A stretch of DNA of 64,000 nt from Paroedura picta (lineage: Eukaryota > Chordata > Lepidosauria > Squamata > Gekkonidae), in the NCBI RefSeq assembly GCF_049243985.1, contig NC_135374.1, positions 58,091,934-58,155,933 on the forward strand, read 5' to 3'. Positions 1 to 11,970 of this stretch are shown here, in pieces. The position numbers were made by a program, and so were the translations under genes. The first letter of the stretch is position 1. Every line of letters starts with the position of its first letter. A model generated the notes under the pieces. It saw nothing but the letters and a program-made list of their open reading frames with translations, made no database searches and had not been told where the DNA came from.

Positions 1-149
1 TTGATGTCCATGAGACTTCCAAGTCAACGGACACAGGATTTGTCCTTCTTCCCCTCCCAAGTACCCTTGCCTTCTTTCATTATGATTTCTCAACAACCTT
101 CTCTGAACTACTTTCACATATCCTCTTTTGGCACTGACTCCTGAGGCTA

Positions 150-341
150 GCTCAATGTTGTCACATCTCAGAAGCTCAGCAGAGTCAACCTTGGCTGGCA
201 TTTGGATGGGAGAGCTCCAAGGAATGCCAGAATCACGATTTGGAGGCAAGCCATGCCAACCATCTCCAAAGGTCTCTTGCCTTGAAAACCCTGCAGGGTC
301 ACCATAAGTCAGCTGTGATTTGATGGCAAAAAAAAAAGAAA
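150..341 (+). mobile_element. SINE with 5S rRNA-derived head
   Basis: The segment follows the 3' half of vertebrate 5S rRNA, with recognisable matches to ATCTCGGAAGCTAAGCAG and TTGGATGGGAGA at about 165-215. A tail follows with the words CTTGCCTTGAAAACCCT and CATAAGTCAGCTGTGA at about 278-322, which resemble the tail found in squamate SINEs. It ends in an A-rich stretch. The head is diverged and lacks the first part of 5S, so this is an old copy. Assignment to the 5S-headed squamate SINEs is from memory of the family. Confidence 0.65.
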
Positions 342-385
342 GAATGAAATGAAATGAAATGAAATGAAATGAAATGAAATGAAAT
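342..385. repeat. (GAAAT)n microsatellite
   Basis: About eight tandem copies of GAAAT follow the A-rich tail of the preceding SINE, from which the array probably grew. Confidence 0.95.
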
Positions 386-3241
386 TGGCACTGACAAATA
401 AAAAGAGTGCGAAGAAGACCTACTTTCGCCATCACCTGGCAGGTACCTGACCTTGGCTGCGTTCCACTGATGCTTCTTACATCTTGCATCAAAGCAGCCT
501 CGAGGTTTGATGCAAAACAACTGCTAAAAATTAAAATAATTAACTGAAAACACTGTACATGTTTTTTTCAGCTAATTAGGCAATCTGCCCAGGTGTTTAG
601 CACCAAGCATCCTTCCCTTAATTGGAGCAACATTAATCAAAAGCAGAAGCCTAACAATAATTAACCATGTATCATTACCATAATCCTGTCCCTTTATTAC
701 ATAAGGTTTACAAACTGCTTGAAGTATCATAATAGGCTCCATTAATAGTAATTTCCTGACAAAACTACAAATCAGTTTTGAAATGAAATGACACCTGATA
801 GGATTTTAAAAACAGTAGTAGTAGTAATTTATCAGTGTTACAGCCACAGGCCTTAACATCATACATTAGACAAAATGGAAATATGGATGCTTGTTCAATT
901 GGATCTCTTTTCGGCAGTCCAAGCTTTAAAAACAAACTGGTATACAGTCTGCCCTATTGTTACTGTTGGTCACTATTTTTAAAAGCTACCCAATTTCTTT
1001 AGACCATAATCTCTGGTATGAAATGGTTTCAGCTTTAGTTTTGCATTGCAGAAACAAAGATATATATATTTTTGCAGAAAGCTGAATTTGGAATTTGAAA
1101 GTGGATTCAGACGTAGAATGCAAAGCAGGAGTGAGAACACTGTAATAGTATGGCCCAGTCTAGCAGACAAATTGCACTGACACTCTTTTTCTTTGAGGAA
1201 CAACTTTCTCCATAACTCAGGTCCTACTGACTCCTGCCAAAGGCCAGCATGCAATGTGTGTTAATGGTGGCATGCCAATGCTACATATTGTGCAGGGGAT
1301 TATACCAATTCCTGGAGGACAAGTCTGCCCACAGCTATCCACAGCTATGAGGCACAGTGACTGTAAGGGAACCTCCATAATATTCAGAGGCGGTAAACCT
1401 CTGAATACCAGTGCTAGGTAACAATATTACAGGAGGAATTCTTGCCCTACTGCATTGTTTTTCTTACTGGAGAGCTGTGCTGCTTGACTGAAGGATTTTT
1501 CATCATCTTTTGTAATTCACCCTGAGTCATAGTGAGAAAGGTGGACTATAACTTAAATTGTTATCATCATTAATAATGATGAGGAGGAGGATACCCTGGC
1601 AAGTGGTGGGCTGCTGTGTAAAAACAGACTGCGGAACAAGGTGGACTGTTGATCTGATCCAGAAGGGCTCATGTTCTAAAGTTCACAATAAAACTGAATG
1701 GCTAGAAGTCCAAAGGCAGGATTTTCACACAAACACCAGAAACTGAAGTTGTCGTTTAAACTGGTCCTATACTTCAGTTAGTCTACTTCTATCACTCCTG
1801 TCAGGGCAACAGTCCTCCTCAGAAATGTTTGGAGTAAATGTATACTTCTATGAGATCTTACTTCTGTATATCTTAGATAGGCAATACAGACAAACTTCCT
1901 GGAAGATATTCAAATGGCAACTTCCATGTTCTTCCTTCATTACTTATGCAGAAAGCTAACAAAAAAAATAGTATTCTGCAATAGCAGCAGGTAACATTTT
2001 GCAGGAACCTCTGTCAGGAAATAACATCAGTCCCATATTCACCGCTGTAAAGTGGACAGAAGTGGGAGATGCACAGGATAAAATCACCTGTGTGTTTCAC
2101 AGCTCAGCCTGGATGTGGATGCTTATTGATTTCCATTTACACTAGCATGAAAATGCACAATAAGTAACAGTGACTGAGGTTTATTCATCTCAGGTATGAG
2201 ATAAAATACCTGTAGTATAACTGCAATGTAAATAGGCTATGGAACTTCTTATCACAAGATGCCTGTTGGCAAAACAAGTTCGAAGAGTTTAACTGTATTC
2301 AAAATTATAGTAAAATACCTCTCCTTAATTTGAGAAAAGGGTAGGACTCCTTTATGATAGGTTCTTCATTTTCCATGATATTAAAGTGTAGCCATTTCCT
2401 GAGGTGGGAAAGATTATTTTTGTTTTACTGGGTTCATGCCCTGATCATGAATTTCTAGTGCATTTATTGTTCAATAAGATTATTCGCATGAGAAAATCAC
2501 AAATGACTGTAAGCTGAGGTCATACAGGTTTGTACTTTCAAATCTAAAAGATGTATTGTTTTTACCCTCCATGACCTTGTTGATGTACTGAATGCTGTAA
2601 GAGCTCCACCTCCATCCCCGCTGCCCAGCTCTCCAGAGGATGAGGCTTAGAAACTGAAATGCACACAGAAACCCTGTAATAGTGAAAACATTACAATAAT
2701 GAAAGCCATTGTCTTACGATGCCCAGTGCAGACTTTTTAATTCTCTCATTCATGGTCCAAAGTAGTTTTCTTTGAGATCCACACCCATACCTTATTTCTA
2801 CTGAAAAAGCATTGTTTGTGGATTGTTCTCCAAAACTGGGTAAAAAAAGATCTGCTATAAAATAGCAGCAAGTTATTATTTCATCCTAATGCAGTACATA
2901 AGGGATTTGTCAGTGGTTTTAAAATTCACTAGTCCTCTGTTTCGCTTATTAACAAAAAGAACTTTGAAGAGAAAAACAGCCATTGGACTGTGTACTAAAA
3001 ATAATTGCCATCAATATTGATTAGTCCTTAGGGGACAAAGCGATTTGAAAGCTGTAGACGGTGAAATCCCAGGTGAAACATGCCCCACTTATTATGGTTC
3101 CTATGTTTAAACACCTCAGAAAAATGTGAAACTAATGGCCTCACATTGGGCATAATATAGTTGGCGTACAGCAAGTCTTCTGCTGCTGTTTTCCTTCCTA
3201 AACCTGTCACCTAATAACAAACCTCAGAAGGGGAATCCTGT
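386..3241. other. Intergenic DNA, no gene recognised
   Basis: AT-rich unique-looking sequence. Reading frames are short, lack codon-like structure and match no family I recognise. No repeat could be named with confidence. Confidence 0.5.
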
Positions 3242-3362
3242 TAGTCTATAACAGCAAGAAACTACGAAGAATCCTAAGGCACCTTAAAGACAACCGGTTT
3301 ATTGAGACAGGCATTTCTGCAGGCTAGAGCTTAATGTCATCACATGCATGATGAGGACTAGA
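3242..3362. mobile_element. Penelope-like element end fragment
   Basis: The words GGCACCTTAAAGACAAC and TTTATTGAGACAGG at about 3279-3312 resemble the terminal repeat of squamate Penelope-like elements (compare the fuller copy at 13884-15205). Only the end is present. Confidence 0.4.
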
Positions 3363-3372
3363 AAGCTGATAT

Positions 3373-3707
3373 GGACCCATTATGCACGGGGGTTTTAGCG
3401 CACATTCGGGGTGGAATGGCGGCAACTAAAATCACCGATAACGCACGGAGCCGGCTGCAACCGGCCGCAGCTTTGGTGCATGCCGCCGAAAAAGCCGCGT
3501 CAGTGAAACGCGGAAGAAAGCGCAGCTTCCGGGTGACCGGGGCGCAACCAGAAGCGGCGCCCGGATCGCCGCGTGCATAATCGGTTACTCTGGGTTTTGC
3601 CGCCGTCGCGCCCCACCCCGTACATAACCGGTATGCGCTGCGTCTTCCCCCTCCGCGTTTTCCATGTGACCCGAAATCGCCGTTTCGGCGGCCGTGCATA
3701 ATGGGCC
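3373..3707. mobile_element. Non-autonomous DNA transposon, TTATGCAC family
   Basis: GC-rich, CpG-rich block in an AT-rich setting. The ends are inverted repeats: CCCATTATGCACGG on the left and its complement CCGTGCATAATGGG on the right. The interior is closely similar to the copy at 35870-36210, sharing for example GGCGGCAACTAAAATCACCG. It encodes no transposase. The 3-bp flanks do not match here, unlike at the other copies. Harbinger-like assignment is tentative. Confidence 0.7.
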
Positions 3708-4414
3708 AAGGATATAGCAGGAAACACAAAACGAGGTGGAGGAACAGCCACCAAAGACAAAAGCAAAGGGAACACAAGATATGACTATATATGTCTTTAT
3801 GTTAACTGCACCTAAGAGTCCCCTGGCTGACTACAGCACAGCTCCAGCCCAGTGGGAGGCTGCTACCAACCATTGCCTCCCCAGGGGACAGGGGTGCCAC
3901 CTGAAGCCCTATGCACAGAGTTCTGATTTAGGGGCATGCAGCAAGCACTTCAGAATAGTTTCCCAATGCAAGAGTTTATTAAAATACACTTCCAAAGGGT
4001 CAGATGCCAGTTAGACACAACTCATAACAACTTTAAATCCAAAGGAGAGTTCATAAGCAGAGTGTCTAAGATCTAGGCTATAGTCAGATCCAAAATACAA
4101 CCTACAAGGCCAGAGACAAATATACACATTACTTCCACGCAACCACTCCCTTGTTGGTTGCTTCTAAACATTACACTCAACATCTGTCAGCTTCCTCAGC
4201 TCTGCTTCTTCAAAGATGTTTCTTCATTATTAATATGGAGCTGGTGCTGTGCTGCCAACCTGGCACTGCACCTTCTGTTTTGCAGTTCTCTCCTGGATGG
4301 GTCATGTATGTAAACGCTTTTACTGAAGTCAGCATGCTGACCCTTTTGAATCATAAGTTTTTTAACAGTCATGTTTTTTCTGCCTGTATTATGCATTTGA
4401 AAGAGGATGGCAAA

Positions 4415-4416
<2 letters not shown>
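3708..4416. other. No gene recognised
   Basis: Unique-looking sequence with only short chance reading frames. Confidence 0.4.

Positions 4417-4456
<40 letters not shown>
4417..4456. repeat. (TG)n microsatellite
   Basis: About twenty uninterrupted TG dinucleotides. Confidence 0.97.
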
Positions 4457-4459
<3 letters not shown>

Positions 4460-4813
4460 TGGGGAATTCCTCCGTTGTGCTAGACACTCATTGGCAGGTC
4501 ATGGTCAGCTGCAAAGTTACATGACTGCCACTCTGGCACATGCTACTGGCAGGGTCTTGTGAGACTTGTAGTTCACGAACACGGAGACCTCAACAAAAAC
4601 ATTCCATCGGGGCACACAGCCTATTGAAAACACTATATCGTTTCTCAATCATAGGTATGCTGTTCCTCAAAGAGTGGATTGAAATGCTTGCAAATTCCTA
4701 TGAGGGAATGAATAAATTAATTTCTGCTGGCATAATGTTTCCATAGCAGAGGTGGGAGGGTCTGCACCAAACAAGGGGCACCTCAAGCTCCCATTGGTGG
4801 GCGAGGGACTAGA

Positions 4814-4924
4814 GCAGGGGTAGTCAAACTGCGGCCCTCCAGATGTCCATGGACTACAATTCCCATGAGCCCCTGCCAGCATTCGCTGGCAGGGGCTCAT
4901 GGGAATTGTAGTCCATGGACATCT
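4814..4924. mobile_element. hAT-like fold-back element with perfect hairpin
   Basis: It starts CAGGGGTAGTCAAACTG, a hAT-type end common in reptile genomes. Positions 4841-4880 and 4885-4924 are perfect inverted copies of 40 bp separated by a 4-nt loop. No coding sequence is present. Confidence 0.7.
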
Positions 4925-6179
4925 AAAGATTATACTGCAAACATGCTCCACAAGGTACCGAAAAACATGAACTGTGTTATAAAACAATATGTATAATTAA
5001 TTGCTGCATAAATTTTAATATTTAAGAAAGGTCAGAATCTAGAGTGGAAATCTCAGAAATCCAAGCAAGACAGATAAGATGGTTATCAGCCAGCTACAAC
5101 TTTCAGGTCTAACAAATTTTCTTTGAGAGACATTTTCATAATGTATGGGGAAAGCCCAATTTCTAGTGAAATATAATCTTACCATAGATTGTATTACCCC
5201 AACACAGTCTCTCTACATGAATTTAATTCATAAGGGGGGAGGGTGAGAGAGAGAGAGAGAGAGAGAGGATGTATATCCTCAGTAACCCAGGCCATTTAGG
5301 TCTTTACAGAACATCTAACAGTATAAGTAAAAATCCATTTTTACAAAATTAGTTTCCTCAATAGCATTTTTTTCTAGAGAAATAGCATCACCTACAGGTC
5401 AGTGCCTGAACATTCTTATGGCCTACATACCACACACAAACACATGCAACTAAAAGTGTGAGAATTTTTTGATAAGGTGCTTAGCTTTCCCCCTATTCTC
5501 AGCTCCAAATACCTCCTCACATAATGGCATTTCCTGGGGAAGGGACTGAGGGCTGTCAAAGTTCAAGTAAACATATCTGAATTTAATATTTGGTTTGTTT
5601 ATTTGGTGCCGTTATTTATTCATTTAGCATAAGTTCACATGATGAACAGATTTCTTTCATTGGGGTAATTATTTGGGATCCTCCAAGGATCCAAGAAGCT
5701 CAGAGCAGCATGTATTATTTGCCCCACCTCTATTTGATATTGGCAAGAACTGGTGAAGTAGCTGAAAGAGAATGCCTGGTTGAAGATCAATCAGTAAACG
5801 TCATGGCAAACAAGAATCTGAACTTGGGTCTCCCCAGTCTGCTAGGGTGGCACTGTAAAGTAGAAGAAAAAAGTCTCAAGCTGGTGATGGCAAAGTGATT
5901 TAATGTTCAAACCAAATTCACAATATTCAAAACAATTTCAAAATGGATTCCCAGGTATATGTCTGTTTTCAATTTCTTCATTTCTTCTTTACAATATTGT
6001 AATAACTCAATCCTCTAATAAAGTTTTTTTTATTGTTGGAAATAACTTAGTTTCTTATAATATCTTGGGTGTATAATTCAATCCCAAACTGGTCGAATAA
6101 ATTCAAATTTGTAGAGGTCTACTAATAATAACATCACTATGTGTAATTCCTCTATAGTAGTGGCACCATAAAGCAGGTC
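4925..6179. other. Intergenic DNA with a (GA)n tract
   Basis: A (GA)n microsatellite lies at 5244-5268. The rest is AT-rich with no gene or named repeat that I can support. Confidence 0.5.
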
Positions 6180-6440
6180 ATGGATAAATTCTGGCAAACC
6201 CTTTACCATATGCAACAGTTTTTACCTAATAGCAAAATGGTATTATATTTAACACCAGGAAGGGCATTCCATAGTATGGTAGATGAGTAAAAAACACCCT
6301 GTCCCTGCCAGGTAGCCAACCACCTAACTTCCAAAGAGGGAAGCGAAGCCACTGAATGGTGGGCTCCATGGAGGAGAAAGCTACCCCAGGCCAGTTTGAG
6401 CATTTTATGTTAAAATCAGCTCTCTGAATTGTGGCCAGAA
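6180..6440 (-). mobile_element. Probable L2 LINE fragment
   Basis: Read on the minus strand, 6300-6440 resembles the degenerate region near the 3' end of L2 LINEs, with phrases such as GGGCATTCCATAGTATGG that recur in other copies here. Weak call. Confidence 0.3.
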
Positions 6441-6483
6441 ACAAACCAGAAGCCACTTAAGTTCTTTCAACATTGGAGAAATA

Positions 6484-6720
6484 TAGGGTTGCCAATTCTG
6501 GCTTGGGAAATTCCAGGAGATTTGGGTGTGATGTCTGTGGAGGGAGAGTTTGGGAGGGATTTCAACCAGAAATGACAGCAGACTATGCAGACTGCCCTCT
6601 GAAGCAGCCATTTACTCCAGGGGAACTGAACTTTGTAGTCCAGCAATCAGTTGTAGTACCGGAGATCTGCAGGCCCCAGTTGGAGGACAGGATCCTATGG
6701 TCAGTACAGTGCAACTGTGC
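6484..6720. mobile_element. Short squamate repeat starting TAGGGTTGCCAA
   Basis: It begins AGGGTTGCCAATTCTGG, continues with GGGAAATTCCAGGAGATTTGGG, and has a central part with CAGGGGAACTGAACTTTGTAGTCCAG. This is a familiar short interspersed repeat of squamate DNA. It is non-coding; a DNA-transposon origin is likely but I cannot show terminal duplications. Confidence 0.5.
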
Positions 6721-6749
6721 TACTAGTCTGGCTGCCATGTTGTTTGTTT

Positions 6750-7450
6750 GTCCGCCGTTCCCAAAACTGGCTCATGGCTGGTTACATAAAATCCAATATA
6801 TCATAATAATACAATAAAACACATAAAAACTCCATTAAAACACACATTAAGATTCCATACTTCCAGATGGTGAAAAACCCCTTCTCAGTGCAATAATTTT
6901 CAGAGGCAGTCTGGGGGTTCGATGTTCAGAGCCAGATGTAATCACTCTTGCCGGGGAGGGGACCGGAATCTTGGCTATAGCACTGGCCCCGATCATAGAC
7001 CTGGTGGAAGAGCTCTGTCCTGCAGGCTCTCCATAAAGCAGAAAGCTCTCTGAGGGCCTGCAGCTCCCCCGGGAGTTCATTCCACCAGGTAGGGGCCAGG
7101 ACTGAAAAGACCCTGGCCAAGGCCGTGCAAGCCTCCATAAGGCCAGGAACAGTCAATGGATTAGAATCTGCCAAGTGTAAAACCCTGCCAGGGACATAGA
7201 GCACGAGGCAGTCCCTCAAGTATGTGGGTCCCAGACTGCAAATAGCCTTAAAGGTCAACACCAAGACCTTGAACCTGATCCGGGCCACAACCAGCAACCA
7301 ATGCAGCTGCCTCAGCACTGGCTCAAAATGGGCCCTCCAAGATGTTCCAGTGAGGATCCTAGCAGCTGTATTCTGCACCAGCTGCAATTTCTGGTTCAGG
7401 GGCAGGTCCGCCTACAGCGAGTTACAGAAATCAATTCTGGAAGTGTTCTG
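6750..7450 (-). mobile_element. L2 LINE, 3' end of the reverse-transcriptase ORF
   Basis: The minus strand at 7387-6926 encodes the C-terminal part of an L2-type polyprotein, with LQLVQNTAARILTGT-like start, LHWLLVVARIRFKVLVLTFKA and a late WWNELPGELQALRELS motif. The non-coding 3' end runs to about 6750. The copy is truncated at its 5' end. Confidence 0.85.
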
Positions 7451-8958
7451 AACCATATACAGATTCCCAAAAAAAATTATGACCTCAAATAAAATGCACA
7501 GCAGTGATCTAATCTAGATGTTATTTAAGCAACATGGCAATATAACCTTTTCCAGATGGGCATGCACACAGTTATTCTTCCCAATTATATTCTGCATGAT
7601 AGTGCTACTTTAGGGTTTCTTGATGCCTGAAGAATGTTTCCTGGGTTTCTCAACAATAAAAAAAAGTTGAGAAAGGCTGGGTTAGAGGGTCAGGATCCTG
7701 GAGATTCTGGCTTGAACCCCAACTCTGCCATGGAAGCTTTGGTAACCATTTATTTTTTTTCTCAGCTCTAACCAATCACACAGAGTGGCTGATGCAAGGA
7801 TAAAAGGGAGAGAGAGGAAATTATACTGTGAATTCCCCATTAGGAAAAAAAAAAGATGGAGAATTGATATATCTCTGATATATCTCTGATATATCTGATA
7901 TATCTGATTAACTGATTAACAGCACAGCCAAATCTGTGGATTCTTAACTCTGGAGACCGGAATCATGAACAGAAAGATCTTTCTACACCTGAAAAATGCC
8001 CCAGCTTTGCAAAAAAAAAAAAACAGTTTTTAAATTGGAGGTTTGTGAAATTTAAAAAAAAGCAGCAAATGAAAAAAGACAAAAGGGAAGATTAAATGCT
8101 GCAACCCACTCTTATTAACCAGTATGATACAAAGTGTCCATTGACATGCAGCAGATGGCACCATTCTCCAAAGGTGAAATGAAAAGGTGAAATGAAAAGA
8201 AACAGAAAGAAAATGATACCTCAATGGTCTTTCACAGTCCTTACATTTCAGTTGGTATTCCATGTTCTCTAGTTGAATTAAAGGTTTTGTGTATGTTTAA
8301 AATCACTTAATAACAATAACATAGTAACAGGAAATCCCCACTGTGAAGACAGACAGAGGCTCATCCTACTAGGCCAATGCCAGAAAGGAGGCTGAAGGGA
8401 AAGTCAATCCCAAGACCCTGTCAGTGTAGCCAGACATAAGTTTATATATGCACAAAATGGCAACCACATGGTGGGAGAATTGTAGATAGCATGCTCCCCC
8501 CATAGAAAAGGGGGCTACATCATCCAATGGGATGGATCCTATCATACCATTATTTATTTATATTTTTATAACACACCTACCCCTTTTATATCGCACCTTC
8601 AAATTTGAAACCTTTCTGCAATCTAAGGAAACTTCTCACAACTTTCTTCTGTCGAAGAAAGAGACCTTGGAAGAAGTCTCCTTGGAGGGCGAATGGATCC
8701 AAGCTTAGGTAGAAATCTGAAACATTTGGAATGGCTCATTGGCAAATCTATTCTGTTAAGAACAATGGGACTATGTTGCATGTAAACTAGATTCTCTTTA
8801 CACTTTATCGATTGTGTGTGCCCTCCCTCTTCCACTTGATGCCACAGTCATATTCGCACATGAACTATGGGGTCTCCTCATGTGGTGCCTGGTTACAAGA
8901 ACACGTGCTGCAGGCGCTGCAGCCTCCATCTCCACCCCAGCTTTCCCAGTGGAGGAGG
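7451..8958. other. Intergenic DNA, short tandem repeat inside
   Basis: A short tandem array with the unit TGATATATCTC lies at about 7865-7916. A degenerate LINE 3' tail may lie at 8545-8610. No gene is seen. Confidence 0.45.
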
Positions 8959-9059
8959 AGGTGGGTGGGTGGGTGGGTGTACTATTGGGCACGCATATGA
9001 AGGGAACGCACCCGTATCCCAGAAAATACTTGCACTCCTCCAAGGAGACTGTGAAAAGT

Positions 9060-9930
9060 GAATCCCTACGTCGCCTAATGCGACTCCTAGACGGTGGCCG
9101 GGCTCCTCCGTCAAGCGTCCGGGTCCTCTGGTCGCTGTCGGAGGGGAGGGGAGGGGAGGGGAGGGGAGGGAGAGCGGCGGCGGCGGCGGCGACCAGGGGG
9201 GCGGCGGCTCATTCCACTCGCGGGGGGTTTCCCGGAGCCTCCAATCAGCGCCGTTTCCCCGCTCGCTAAGCCGAGCCTCGCTGCGTCCGCAAGATCCGCC
9301 TTCCGCGCGCTCTTTGCTTTCGTTTTCACCCGAGGAGCCGCTGCGGAGGCGACTAGCTGACCGATGGTTTGCCCGCCTGGACAAGGGACACCGCGGCCTT
9401 GGAAGCCGCAGCCGCGGTCCCGGCGAAGGCGGAGAGAGGGCGGGGAGAGAGCTGGCGTCCAGGTACGCTGCTTCGCGCAAAGGGGCCGACACCGGAGAGC
9501 GCAGGCGGCGGGAGAGATGCGGAGCGGGCCCCAGAGACCGCGCCCAGTTGCCCTTCGGGGCTCTTCCCAGGCCCGGCTGCGAATCGTGGGCGCAAAGCCC
9601 AACCTTCGTGGACTCGGCGGGAGACTGGCCACCTCTTCCAGCACGGCAGGGAAGGGCGGGCCGGCCGAGTCTGCCTCGCAGCCCCGCCTCTTGGCCCTTC
9701 TCAGGCGCAGCAGGGAGACCAGTCACGTCGGGTGTGCCGCCCCAAGGGCTCTATGGCGCTCGCGCGGGGGGGGGGGGGTTGCTCAAGGCAAGAGGCGTTC
9801 AGAGGGGGACTGCCGGCGCCTGCCTCGGCGGAGCCCCCTGGACTTCCTCGGTGGTCTCGCGCCCAAGTACTAGTAAGGCCGACCCGGCTTAGCTTCCGGG
9901 ATCTGACGGGAGCAGGGAAGCTTGGCCTAT
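9060..9930 (+). promoter_or_regulatory. IFNAR2: CpG island, probable IFNAR2 promoter and first exon
   Basis: About 870 bp of GC-rich, CpG-dense sequence sits upstream of the first recognisable IFNAR2 exon, on the expected side. It contains GC-box-like runs, a (GGGGA)n tract at 9141-9174 and a (CGG)n run at about 9175-9192. A plausible non-coding first exon could end at 9462 (CAG followed by GTACGC) or at 9873 (CTA followed by GTAAGG). The long open frames here follow from low stop-codon density in GC-rich DNA and show no protein family. The exact transcription start cannot be read from sequence. Confidence 0.65.
9141..9192. repeat. G-rich tandem repeat with G-quadruplex potential
   Basis: Six or more GGGGA/GGGA units followed by CGG triplets within the CpG island. 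The spacing of G-runs satisfies the usual four-G-tract rule. Confidence 0.85.
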
Positions 9931-10628
9931 TCCGTCAGCGCCACGATCCCCTCACTGGCCTTTATCTGAACCCTATAGAGTGCCATTTCTTTCCATGTAA
10001 TCACATTTTCTAGCAGTGCATGGAAAGATTCCAGGTTTTTCTGTTTCCCGTTATTGCAGTTACAAATGTAGAGAACTTCGCACTGCTAATGAAGCATCCA
10101 CATGGGAATTTTGTCAGTGTGCTTTTTCGTTGGTCAGTCGCAATTTTGCCTTTATTCCACATTGGACCTAACAGGGTTTTTATTTCCAGGCTGTCTTGCT
10201 AATTCACTGTGTGGTCGTGTTGCTGCTTTAAAATGTAAGTCTGGGCACTCAGAAGAATTAGTAGATCCTGGCAATAGATTGCCGATTTTTAAAAAACAGG
10301 AAAACTATCCATTGGCACAGGAGGGAAATAGTGGCTGCAGGGGTACTGAGGCAATGACTATGACACCAGTGTGGGCAGGTCCATCAAAAATCCAAACCTA
10401 CTTGAACACACAACATGCAGACTCACTTATTTGCAATCTTTTCAAAAGATCCTATCAAATCAGATTTGAGAGAGATTGGCACTAACTCAGAAAGTAGGAC
10501 AGTTCAGGATAATTTTAAAAATACATTTAAAAAAAAACATTTGGATAACAAACCAGAACATGTACAGAAGCAATCTTGCTCTCCTTGAAGCTGAGTAAAC
10601 TGATATATTTGTAATCTGTTTAGGGAGG
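9931..10628. other. IFNAR2 first intron, nothing recognised
   Basis: AT-rich sequence after the CpG island. A short hydrophobic frame from the ATG at 10020 resembles a signal peptide but lacks a usable donor site in the required phase. Confidence 0.4.
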
Positions 10629-10885
10629 GGCAGAGCATCTGCTTTGGATTCAAAAGATCCTAAATTCAGTCCCTGGCATATCTATCTAAAAGGATCAAGT
10701 AGATCAAGGACCTCTGTCTCAGTCTCTGGAGAGCTTACATTTATTTACTTCCTTATTTGTTCATTTATAACCCACCTTCCTTGCTTAGACTCAGGTCCCC
10801 AGTCAAAAAAGACAGTGCTGACCCTGACAGGCCAATGGTCTGACTCAGTAGGAAGCAAAGCAGATTCATGTGTTCATGTATTGTA
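10629..10885 (+). mobile_element. tRNA-derived SINE with an inserted LINE tail
   Basis: The head reads GGCAGAGCATCTGCTTTGGAT and TTCAGTCCCTGGCAT, the A- and B-box regions of a tRNA-derived SINE. The body continues after an interruption with GCCAATGGTCTGACTCAGTA and ends ATTCATGTGTTCATGTA. Between about 10736 and 10797 lies an unrelated piece (TTATAACCCACCTTCC) typical of an L2 3' tail in minus orientation. Confidence 0.75.
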
Positions 10886-11756
10886 CTATAGCAACATGTC
10901 AATTACCTCTTTTTTTTAAGGCAATATGTCAGTTACCTCTTTAAAAAAAAGTCTTTGCCTGTCATAGGGCAGCTATGGGAACTGAGGCAAGGAAAGTCCT
11001 TGGAAAGCTGTGTAGATGCCCAGTTGCAAATGTGAATGGCTTTGCACTTACAGTGGCAAGGAAAGCTACATGGAGAATCACCATGTGGAAGCAGTCTTTC
11101 TGAATAGGAAACAGCATCAGCATATTGAGCAAGCAAATTCATTTTTTATATTTTGCATAGAGAATAGAAGACTCAATGTGTGTCTTTCTCTGAGGCAATG
11201 ACAGCTCATCATGAATGACTAAGAGCACTTCTGTTGCAAGTAGACCAGTGTTTCAAAACTTCTATATAAACAGGATTTTAAAGTGTGTGGTGGGTTTCTT
11301 AATCTAATTTTAGTGGGTATTTCAATACTGGATGTTTCAAGATGAAATACACCCTGATCCCTAGAAACAGATCCGCTATAATTCAACCAAGTACAATCAA
11401 TATGCTACTGTGAGCAGAAATGGGAAATCTCAAGCTAAAATGTACAGTAGCACTCTAAGTCTGATAGTTATTTAGATCATGTTATGGAAATGAAATTATC
11501 TGGAATAACAATACAAGTTTCATTTGTTATAGTTGCAGATGCAGAAGTATTATCAGCACTTGGTCAGTAGGATGCACTTTTAAATTATGATGGCATTTTT
11601 CTTGGGACCATTGCACATCTATAGATTTGGTGAGTTCAGACCTAAGTATTATATTGTTAGAATTCTGCGTTCGTAAAATCTTCTTATACCAACTTAACAG
11701 TTTAAACAACAGCTGTTTTTCATCAGTATACAAATAGTATATGTTGTACAAAGAAT
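10886..11756. other. IFNAR2 first intron, nothing recognised
   Basis: AT-rich, no coding-like frame, no repeat I can name. Confidence 0.4.
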
Positions 11757-11970
11757 TGTAGGTAGCCTTATTGATCCCCAGAGGAGGGGGTGAAATCCAA
11801 AATTAGCCATCCTGCAATACCTTTTTTATTTTTAGACCAACCAAAATAAAACCACAAAATAATGAGTACAAGCTTTTAAGTTCCCAAGAATTCTTCATAA
11901 TCCGGGAAGTTAACTACAAAATGTGGGAGTAAAGGAAAAGATGTTAAAGGATGTGGTAGAAGAACACCAA
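11757..11970. mobile_element. Penelope-like element terminal fragment
   Basis: Contains GTAGCCTTATTGATCCC, ATACCTTTTTTATTTTTAGACC and CAAGCTTTTAAGTTCCC followed by GAATTCTTCAT. This order is that of Penelope-like terminal repeats in reptiles. No coding part. Confidence 0.45.

Noticed and set aside
3358-3777. 139- and 91-residue minus-strand frames
   Set aside because: Both cross the GC-rich interior and ends of a non-autonomous DNA transposon; the same peptide-like patterns recur at the second copy near 36 kb, as expected for repeat DNA.
8893-10013. Several long overlapping open frames on both strands (up to 277 residues)
   Set aside because: They lie in a CpG island where stop codons are rare, overlap each other in several registers, and translate to low-complexity Pro/Arg/Gly-rich peptide with no family signature.
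10020-10202. Frame starting MERFQVFLFPVIAVTN that looks like a signal peptide
   Set aside because: No donor site in phase 1 follows the hydrophobic stretch, so it cannot feed the exon at 17999. It is kept only as a remote possibility.
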